This document shows, in pieces, positions 1 through 5,431 of a stretch of 28,447 nt of DNA (its first letter is position 1; every line of letters starts with the position of its first letter). The stretch is taken from the NCBI GenBank assembly GCA_049680295.1, contig JBAUHN010000164.1, positions 1 to 28,447 on the forward strand, in the 5' to 3' direction. The notes beneath the pieces are model-generated. The model was given only the letters and a program-made list of their open reading frames with translations. It was not told the DNA's origin and made no database searches. Source of the DNA: JBAUHN01 sp049680295. Its GTDB lineage: Bacteria > Pseudomonadota > Alphaproteobacteria > Rhodobacterales > Rhodobacteraceae. A program made the position numbers and the translations under genes.

Positions 1-404
1 GCGTAAGTCAGCGCTGCCCGTGCCACCGGCTTTGCCATCCCTGCTGAAAACACCAAAACATCCGTGACCGACAGTTGCTTGCCCAGCTTTAGCAGAGTTG
101 CCTTAGCAATCAGATCGCAGCCCGCCGCTGGTTTGCGCATGAAATCAATCGAACAATTCGTGGTGACCGCCAGCGCCTGCGGCCCGATCATCGCCAGCGT
201 CGCCAAATAGGCCGACACATCCGCCAATGCAAACATCGAAGGCCCTGAAACGGTGCCGCCTGGGCGCAAATGCCTTTCGGCAACAACCAAACGCACGCGG
301 ATCTGGTTTTCGGCCACAGCCTCGATCACAAAGTCATCCGCCACCTGCGGAAAACTGTCATGCATAAACTGCATCAGGTCCGCTGCATCCATTTTCACGT
401 TCAT
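1..404 (-). CDS. PaaI-family hotdog thioesterase (3' end outside window)
   Basis: Partial gene on the minus strand; the first 134 codons are present and the C-terminus lies beyond base 1. The protein begins MNVKMDAADLMQFMHDSFPQ and continues through an RVRLVVAERHLRPGGTVSGP stretch and an ALADVSAYLATLAMIG helix, which matches the hotdog-fold PaaI/YigI-like acyl-CoA thioesterases (the conserved HxxxGG...G-P...ALAD pattern). Family members hydrolyse acyl- or aryl-CoA thioesters in the cytoplasm; the substrate cannot be read from the sequence. The start at 404 is chosen because GAGGA lies a few bases upstream; an in-frame ATG four codons later is less well placed. The rest of its operon is not in the window. 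The family call is fairly sure, the specific role unknown. Confidence 0.8.
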   Translation of the reverse strand, partial: MNVKMDAADLMQFMHDSFPQVADDFVIEAVAENQIRVRLVVAERHLRPGGTVSGPSMFALADVSAYLATLAMIGPQALAVTTNCSIDFMRKPAAGCDLIAKATLLKLGKQLSVTDVLVFSAGMAKPVARAALTY

Positions 405-1108
405 AAGTTCCTCAATTCACCATTTGAACCAGACTTGCCGCATCAAACGCAGCGCCTGCAAGCCTGCATTTTGTGTGCCGCACATAAAAGGAATCAGACC
501 ACGCCTGGTGTGCCGCCATGCGCGATCTTTAGAATCGCCCCGATTTGAGCAATTCCACTTGAAAGTCCCATTGACGTCCAAGGCCTGCAGCGCAAGCCTC
601 GTAATCGCAAAAGCGCCCTACGGAACATCGCATACATAATCAGGCGCTTGCCGGGCGAATCGACACACACCACAAGCTGCAAATGGCCGAAAATCACTTG
701 AAGGCAACGCTGAGTTGACGGAAACACCAGCATTTACACCCAGCATGTCTGGCAAAAAATCGCCGAAAACCCAAACAATTGGCGGAAAATGCAAATTGGT
801 ATTGTTGGGTTGATTGACAGATCAGTTGTTCCGATGCATTGTCGCCAATACGGATACAGACTATTTCCGTCTTGCATATGGCGAATTGGGCGCGAATGTG
901 TCATCAATACGGCAAGGCAAGTGCCGATACGAAGCTTTTGGGTCGCCGCCGGCGGAAGGTCCCTCCAGATCAGCCTCTCTCTGATCAGACATTCCCGCAG
1001 CGGCGACCCCAAAAACCCCCCTCATCACAGTGAAACAGACCCTGACCACATACCCGTTGTGGCCCTACTGTGTTGCGTCCTTCTGACCTCTGCCCTACAT
1101 CGCACCTC
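405..1108. other. Gene-poor stretch with several inverted repeats
   Basis: About 700 bases between the thioesterase start and trmFO. Open frames here lack recognisable families and good ribosome binding sites, so I call no gene. From about 768 the DNA is rich in inverted repeats: 768-779 with 801-811, an ACGGA/TCCGT pair near 850-870, a CGGCA/TGCCG pair near 910-926, and a long nested hairpin at 936-1014. A TTGACA at 814-819 is followed 17 bases later by CATTGT, a weak possible promoter reading toward trmFO. Confidence 0.5.
936..1014. other. Long nested hairpin upstream of trmFO
   Basis: Bases 936-949 pair with 1000-1014 over 14 base pairs with one bulged base (C1010). Inside, 968-973 (GATCAG) pairs with 981-986 (CTGATC) across a pyrimidine loop. 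Neither side carries the T-run of a Rho-independent terminator, so this may be a structured leader, a small RNA or a DNA element. It ends about 95 bases before the trmFO start. I do not recognise it as 6S, SRP, tmRNA, RNase P RNA or a known riboswitch. Confidence 0.45.
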
Positions 1109-2464
1109 ATGACGGACATATTACATATCGTTGGCGGCGGGCTCGCTGGATCCGAGGCTGCCTGGCAAGCGGCCAATTTAGGCATCCGCGTAGTGATTCA
1201 CGAAATGCGGCCGAAGGTCGGCACCTTTGCGCATCAATCCGGGCTTTTGGGTGAGATGGTGTGTTCCAACTCTTTCCGATCTGACGACAGTGAACAAAAT
1301 GCTGTCGGATTGTTACATTGGGAGATGCGCCAGGCGGGCGGCCTGATCATGGCGACAGCCGACCGGCACCGTCTGCCTGCGGGCGGCGCATTGGCGGTGG
1401 ACCGCGAACCGTTTGCGCAATCCATAACGGACGCTATTTTGGCACACCCCAATATCTCGGTCGACTATTCGGAAATCGTGCAATTGCCGACAGACGGCCA
1501 CTGGATCATTGCCACCGGGCCGCTGACCTCGGGCACATTGGGTCAGGCGATTGCCGCCGAGACAGGCACCGACGCGCTGGCGTTTTTTGACGCCATCGCC
1601 CCTATCGTGTATTTCGACAGCATCGACATGTCGCGCGCCTGGATGCAGTCGCGCTATGACAAGGGCGATACCGAAGAAGAACGCACCGCCTATCTGAACT
1701 GCCCGATGGACCAGCCACAATATGAGGCCTTTATCGACGCGTTGCTGGCCGCCGACAAAGCCGAATTCCATGCAGGCGAAACCGCGGGATACTTCGATGG
1801 CTGCCTGCCGATCGAGGTGATGGCCGAACGGGGCCGCGAAACGTTGCGGTTTGGCCCGATGAAACCCGTGGGCCTGACCAACCCGCACCAACCAGACGTC
1901 AAAGCCTATGCCGTCGTGCAGTTGCGCCGCGACAATAAACTGGGCACGCTTTACAATATCGTCGGCTTCCAGACTAAAATGAAATATGGCGCGCAAGCGG
2001 ATGTTTTTAAGATGATACCCGGCCTGGAGAATGTAAAGTTTGCCCGTCTCGGCGGCATCCACCGCAATACGTTTCTGAATTCGCCCACGGTTCTGGACGG
2101 GCAAATGCGTCTGCGGTCCAGACCCAACATTCGGTTTGCCGGGCAAATCACCGGCGTCGAAGGCTATGTGGAAAGTGCCGCAATGGGGATGCTTGCAGGG
2201 CGTTTGGCTGCGGCGGAAATCCAAAGCCGAATCTGCGATGTGCCGCCCGACACCACGGCCACCGGCGCGTTGATCACCCACATCACCGGCGGGGCCGAGG
2301 CCAAGACGTTCCAGCCGATGAATGTGAATTTTGGCCTTTTCCCCCCCGTCGAGGGGCTGAAATCCGGGCGGCGCGGGCGCAAGGACCGCTACAAAGCCTA
2401 CACCGACCGTGCGAAATCCGACTGGACGGCCTGGCTGAAAAATTCTGCTCTGGACGCCGTGTAA
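1109..2464 (+). CDS. trmFO: TrmFO, folate/FAD-dependent tRNA (uracil-54-C5)-methyltransferase
   Basis: Encodes a 451-residue protein, the usual TrmFO length. It starts MTDILHIVGGGLAGSEAAWQ, with the dinucleotide-binding GGGLAGSEAA at residues 9-18, and contains GLLGEMVCSNSFRSD, YDKGD and a C-terminal MNVNFGLFPP stretch typical of the GidA-like TrmFO family. Family knowledge: it makes m5U54 in the T-loop using 5,10-methylenetetrahydrofolate as carbon donor and FAD as cofactor. The start at 1109 is preferred to an in-frame ATG 39 bases upstream because family homology begins here; no strong Shine-Dalgarno is visible. It is followed after 22 bases by a methyltransferase gene and then gluQRS on the same strand. 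The identification is firm. Confidence 0.96.
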   Translation: MTDILHIVGGGLAGSEAAWQAANLGIRVVIHEMRPKVGTFAHQSGLLGEMVCSNSFRSDDSEQNAVGLLHWEMRQAGGLIMATADRHRLPAGGALAVDREPFAQSITDAILAHPNISVDYSEIVQLPTDGHWIIATGPLTSGTLGQAIAAETGTDALAFFDAIAPIVYFDSIDMSRAWMQSRYDKGDTEEERTAYLNCPMDQPQYEAFIDALLAADKAEFHAGETAGYFDGCLPIEVMAERGRETLRFGPMKPVGLTNPHQPDVKAYAVVQLRRDNKLGTLYNIVGFQTKMKYGAQADVFKMIPGLENVKFARLGGIHRNTFLNSPTVLDGQMRLRSRPNIRFAGQITGVEGYVESAAMGMLAGRLAAAEIQSRICDVPPDTTATGALITHITGGAEAKTFQPMNVNFGLFPPVEGLKSGRRGRKDRYKAYTDRAKSDWTAWLKNSALDAV

Positions 2465-2486
2465 CCGCTAAGGTTAATATTTTGTC

Positions 2487-3101
2487 ATGGGAAATACGTT
2501 TCTGGACAAAGCCTATGCCGCGCGTGATGCGGATGCCACGCGCGCGCTTTATGATGACTGGTCCACCAGCTACGAGGCTGAAGTCGGCAAGAACGGTTAC
2601 GCGACACCGGGACGCTGCGCGGCAGCGCTCCACAGTTTCATGGCCGACCCGACACTGCCGATCCTAGATTTTGGTTGCGGCACGGGATTGTCCGGGCTGG
2701 CGCTGAAACTGGCGGGGTTCACCACAATTGACGGACTTGATCTGTCGCAAGACATGATAGAACAGGCCAAAGCCAAATCGCTGTACCGCAACCTGTCACT
2801 GGTTGAGGCGGATGCGGATTTGTCGCTTAAGCCCGGCGATTATGCGGCGATCGCAGCCATTGGTGTCTTGGGTGCGGGTGCCGCGCCAATCTCCATTCTG
2901 GACAGCTTGATGAAAGGATTGGACAGCGGCGGCTATCTGGTCATGTCCCTGAACGATCATTCACTGGCTGATCCAGCAAATGAAGCACGCATAAACGAGT
3001 GGATTGATTGTGGCGCCGCCCATCTGTTGTATCGTGATTATGGTGACCACCTGCCCGGCATCGACATGAAATCAAACGTCTACGTTATTGAAAAGGCGTG
3101 A
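2487..3101 (+). CDS. Class I SAM-dependent methyltransferase, substrate unknown
   Basis: A 204-residue protein with the Rossmann methyltransferase motif I at residues 60-67 (LDFGCGTG), a following acidic loop (DGLDLSQDMIEQAKAK) that would bind the SAM ribose, and a GGYLVMSLND strand late in the domain. It resembles the small UbiE/Methyltransf_11-25 type enzymes that act on small molecules or proteins; I see no RNA-binding domain. It sits 22 bases after trmFO, and its stop codon overlaps the GTG start of gluQRS (GTGA), so translational coupling with a tRNA-modifying enzyme is likely. A role in tRNA biology is therefore a context-based inference only. The methyltransferase fold is sure, the substrate is not. 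Confidence 0.85.
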   Translation: MGNTFLDKAYAARDADATRALYDDWSTSYEAEVGKNGYATPGRCAAALHSFMADPTLPILDFGCGTGLSGLALKLAGFTTIDGLDLSQDMIEQAKAKSLYRNLSLVEADADLSLKPGDYAAIAAIGVLGAGAAPISILDSLMKGLDSGGYLVMSLNDHSLADPANEARINEWIDCGAAHLLYRDYGDHLPGIDMKSNVYVIEKA

Positions 3102-3979
3102 CATTCACGACCAGATTTGCACCGTCTCCTACGGGGCCGCTGCACCTGGGACATGCCTATTCTGCCATTCTGGCGCATGACATGGCGCGCGCCAACAAAG
3201 GCGTTTTTCTGCTGCGTATCGAAGACATTGATCAATCCCGCGCACGGCGTGCGTGGGAAACACAGATATTCGATGATCTGGCGTGGTTGGGGCTAACATG
3301 GCCCACGCCCGTTGTGCGGCAATCAGATCACCTCAACAGATATCAGCAAGCGCTTGATCTGCTGTGGGAAAGTGACCTTCTTTACCCATGCACCTGCACA
3401 AGGCGCGACATCGCAAACGCCGCCAGCGCCCCCCAAGAAGGCGTCGCCATAGGACCGGATGGCATCATCTATCCCAAGACCTGCGCACCGGCGGCACATG
3501 ATCCAAAACCGTCACAAAGGCCGCGACCACAGGACGCGGCCCTGCGATTTTCCAGTGCTGAATTGCACCGCCTGGCACCCCAAGAACCAGCCCCCTTTCA
3601 CTTTGAGGAAACAGGTTCCGGTCCGGACGGGCAATCAGGTATAATTTCTTTTTCAATCAACGACTTTCAAACCCAAATTGGCGATGTTGTCCTGGGCCGT
3701 CGCGACATGGGAACATCCTACCATCTGTCCGTCGTACTGGACGATGCGGCCCAGAACATCAGCCATGTGGTGCGCGGTCGGGACTTGTTTGAAGCCACAA
3801 AAATTCATGTGGTTTTGCAACGCGCGTTAGACCTGCCGACACCGATCTACCATCATCACCGCCTTATCCGCGACGAATCTGGCGCCCGTTTGGCAAAACG
3901 CGATGACGCGCGCGCGCTGTCCAAATACCGGGCTGAAGGTGCGACACCGGGCGATATCCGCCGTCTCGTCGGCCTCTAA
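3098..3979 (+). CDS. gluQ: Glutamyl-Q tRNA(Asp) synthetase
   Basis: A 293-residue paralogue of the glutamyl-tRNA synthetase catalytic domain without the anticodon-binding domain, which is the hallmark of GluQRS. Residues 6-19 hold FAPSPTGPLHLGHA with the HIGH-type signature HLGH; a KMSKS-like LAKRDDARALSKYR lies near the C-terminus. The zinc-knuckle pattern CTC ... Y-P-K-T-C (residues about 100-125) is present. Family function: attaches glutamate to the queuosine base at position 34 of tRNA-Asp. Translation starts at GTG 3098, overlapping the stop of the upstream methyltransferase by 4 bases. The gene converges on hisI with only 4 bases between stop codons, so their 3' transcripts probably overlap. 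Confidence 0.95.
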   Translation: MTFTTRFAPSPTGPLHLGHAYSAILAHDMARANKGVFLLRIEDIDQSRARRAWETQIFDDLAWLGLTWPTPVVRQSDHLNRYQQALDLLWESDLLYPCTCTRRDIANAASAPQEGVAIGPDGIIYPKTCAPAAHDPKPSQRPRPQDAALRFSSAELHRLAPQEPAPFHFEETGSGPDGQSGIISFSINDFQTQIGDVVLGRRDMGTSYHLSVVLDDAAQNISHVVRGRDLFEATKIHVVLQRALDLPTPIYHHHRLIRDESGARLAKRDDARALSKYRAEGATPGDIRRLVGL

Positions 3980-3983
3980 GGGG

Positions 3984-4352
3984 TTACTCAGGCATCATCA
4001 ATTCAACCTCGGCACCGTCACGCACGGCGGTATAAAAACAGCTGCGTCGCTGCGTGTGGCAGGCCGGTCCGGTTTGTTGCACAACAACCAAAATGCAATC
4101 GCGATCACAATCAACGCGCAGATCAACCAGCTTTTGAGTATGGCCGCTGGTCTCGCCCTTGATCCAGAACGCCTGCCGCGACCGGCTCCAATAGGTAACG
4201 CGACCTGTCGTCAGTGTCGCCTTGACCGCGTCGCTGTTCATCCATGCCATCATCAGCACTTCGCCGGTCGCATCATCCTGTGCGATGGCCGGGATCAACC
4301 CCGCCTCATTGTAGCGCAAAGCGCTGGCGTCGAATGGTATTGCTGGCGGCAT
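3984..4352 (-). CDS. hisI: Phosphoribosyl-AMP cyclohydrolase (histidine biosynthesis)
   Basis: A 122-residue HisI without a fused HisE domain. Typical family blocks are EVLMMAWMN, VTYWSRSRQAFWIKGETSGH and the metal-binding VDCDRDCILVVVQQTGPACH followed by RRSCFY. These supply the Asp and Cys ligands for Mg and Zn used to open the purine ring of phosphoribosyl-AMP, the third step of histidine synthesis. The start at 4352 (MPPAIPFDAS) is chosen because homology begins there and AAAAGG lies upstream; an ATG 66 bases further upstream would fall in the promoter region. It is divergent from the iron-sulfur scaffold gene across a highly symmetrical intergenic region. Confidence 0.95.
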   Translation of the reverse strand: MPPAIPFDASALRYNEAGLIPAIAQDDATGEVLMMAWMNSDAVKATLTTGRVTYWSRSRQAFWIKGETSGHTQKLVDLRVDCDRDCILVVVQQTGPACHTQRRSCFYTAVRDGAEVELMMPE

Positions 4353-4390
4353 TGTTGAAAACCTTTTTGCATCTTCGCTGTCAAAGCTTA

Positions 4391-4512
4391 TGTATAGCCA
4401 ATGCCTATCGCATTCCACGTTAAATCTGCGTCACCTAACGCTGCCTGAAATCTTCAATTTCAACGCGTTAGGCGACAAGTAATGTATCAAGTTGAACGTG
4501 GAACGCTATACT
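4391..4512. promoter_or_regulatory. Symmetrical divergent promoter region (hisI / scaffold gene)
   Basis: Nested inverted repeats share nearly the same centre (about 4451-4458): GTATAGC 4392-4398 with GCTATAC 4505-4511; TTCCACGTT 4413-4421 with AACGTGGAA 4495-4503; CCTAACGC 4434-4441 with GCGTTAGG 4465-4472; GAAAT 4447-4451 with ATTTC 4457-4461. The outer arms give TATACT on the plus strand (4507-4512) and TATACA on the minus strand (4391-4396), which look like -10 boxes facing outward toward both genes. Good sigma-70 -35 boxes are not evident. The arrangement is seen directly; its regulatory meaning is inferred. Confidence 0.5.
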
Positions 4513-4534
4513 TGAACACCAAAAGGGCCCTGAC

Positions 4535-4987
4535 ATGTCTGGCGAAACCGATCTGATCAAACTGTACTCTGGCCGGATACTGGCGCTTGCCACGGACATT
4601 CCACATCATGCCCGGCTGGACAAGGCCATGGCCACGGTCAAACGCCGCGCGCCATTGTGCGGGTCGACAATCACGGTGGATGTCGTGGTCGAGAACGGGC
4701 GAATCAGCGATTTTGGACAAGACGTAAAAGCCTGCGCCCTGGGTCAGGCGGCGGCCGCAATTACCGGTGCTGCCATTATTGGCCGCACCCTGGACGAGGT
4801 TGAAACCGCCCGTGACAGCCTGCGCGCAATGCTCAAAGACGGCGGCCCGGCACCTGCCGCCCCTTTTGACGGCTACGAGGTACTGGAGCCTGCACGCGAC
4901 TATAAAAACCGTCACGCCTCGATCCTGCTGAGCTTAGAAGCCTCGGCTGATGCGATGGCGCAAGCGTTGCAATCTGACTGCGCCTGA
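4535..4987 (+). CDS. IscU/NifU-like iron-sulfur scaffold protein with altered ligands
   Basis: A 150-residue protein of the NifU N-terminal/IscU family, which assembles iron-sulfur clusters. Two of the three classical cysteines are present: C42 in APLCGST and C67 in VKACALGQAA. The third, normally in an H-C-S motif, is replaced by alanine in NRHASILL (A128), and the Asp that follows the first Cys-Gly in IscU (CGD) is Ser here. The protein may therefore bind or transfer clusters differently from housekeeping IscU. GGGCCC lies just before the ATG. It is divergent from hisI with shared symmetrical promoter DNA. The family is clear; whether it works as a true scaffold is uncertain. Confidence 0.82.
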   Translation: MSGETDLIKLYSGRILALATDIPHHARLDKAMATVKRRAPLCGSTITVDVVVENGRISDFGQDVKACALGQAAAAITGAAIIGRTLDEVETARDSLRAMLKDGGPAPAAPFDGYEVLEPARDYKNRHASILLSLEASADAMAQALQSDCA

Positions 4988-5192
4988 CGCGCAACGATCC
5001 CCACACCTCAAACCGAAAAAAAACGCCGCACATCCTGGCAGGAACGTGCGGCGTAGTATGCGTATCCCATGTGGGACCCTGGTTTTTACCGCGAGGGGGA
5101 TGCTCGCTAAGATCAAGGACAGGCAGTGTCAGTCTTTTGCACGGGTTGGGACGCGTGCAGTGCAAAAACCGGCATGAGAACGCAGGCAGAGG
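4988..5192. other. Intergenic stretch: probable 3' UTR of the small gene, with hairpins
   Basis: No protein gene with homology is seen between the scaffold stop and the small minus-strand gene. It contains an 8-bp perfect inverted repeat TTTTGCAC (5135-5142) / GTGCAAAA (5160-5167) and a minus-strand terminator (5016-5054). Read on the minus strand, it would form a roughly 140-nt 3' untranslated region ending in the terminator, or a separate short RNA. Confidence 0.45.
5016..5054 (-). terminator. Rho-independent terminator (minus strand)
   Basis: Perfect 9-bp stem ACGCCGCAC (5023-5031) / GTGCGGCGT (5046-5054) with a 14-base loop; on the minus strand the stem is followed by a run of eight T (complement of 5016-5023). 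The plus-strand side has no T-run, so it terminates leftward transcription, presumably from the small gene at 5193-5321. Confidence 0.8.
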
Positions 5193-5321
5193 TTAAACAA
5201 AGAAAGGAAGATGCAGCCCGACCATCAGCATTACAATCAGGGCAGCCGCCCCCGCCGCATCCTGCAACAACGTGTGCTGCGATCGCGTTGCGATGGCTTT
5301 GATTTGTAAGAGTGTGGTCAT
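5193..5321 (-). CDS. Small single-pass membrane protein (42 aa), putative SOS gene
   Basis: A 42-codon gene that begins MTTLLQIKAIATRSQHTLLQ and ends with a hydrophobic segment (residues about 23-41, ALIVMLMVGLHLPFFV at the end), giving one predicted membrane helix after a short basic N-terminus. Evidence that it is real: a strong GGAGG ribosome binding site 8 bases before the ATG, a terminator downstream and a promoter-like region upstream. Two GAAC motifs 7 bases apart (5378-5392) match the alphaproteobacterial LexA box, about 57 bases before the start. It lies 110 bases downstream of recG on the same strand. No domain is recognisable. A role as an SOS-induced membrane effector, such as a division inhibitor, is inference by analogy with SidA of Caulobacter, with which I see no sequence similarity. 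Confidence 0.72.
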   Translation of the reverse strand: MTTLLQIKAIATRSQHTLLQDAAGAAALIVMLMVGLHLPFFV

Positions 5322-5377
5322 GCTTTGCCTCCGTTTTTTGTTGCCCCTTTGTTCTCACTTTCTTAACGCTCTGTAAA

Positions 5378-5412
5378 GAACTTTTTGAGAACATTTGTGA
5401 ACTTTTCGGAAC
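5378..5412. promoter_or_regulatory. LexA (SOS) box with extra GAAC repeats
   Basis: GAACTTTTTGAGAAC at 5378-5392 is an exact GAAC-N7-GAAC, the direct-repeat LexA target known for alphaproteobacteria including Rhodobacter. Two more GAAC copies follow at 5399-5402 and 5409-5412 with 6-base gaps, so four copies lie on one face at 10-11-base steps. On the minus strand TTCACA and TTTACA (18-base spacer) flank the exact box, so LexA binding would cover a plausible promoter of the small gene. Confidence 0.65.
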
Positions 5413-5431
5413 ACTTTGACGGGTGACGCCG

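Noticed and set aside
494..733. A 79-codon open frame upstream of the thioesterase gene on the minus strand
   Set aside because: No homology pattern, no Shine-Dalgarno and Arg/Leu-rich composition; coding evidence is lacking.
768..1014. 6S RNA, SRP RNA, tmRNA, RNase P RNA or a glycine/cobalamin/SAM riboswitch
   Set aside because: Conserved signature sequences of these RNAs (for example the SRP GGAAG-AGCA core, RNase P GAGGAAAGTCC, T-loop GGTTCGA) are not present on either strand.
1313..2281. A 322-codon open frame on the minus strand opposite trmFO
   Set aside because: The composition is typical of an antisense shadow in GC-rich DNA, and trmFO is intact on the other strand.
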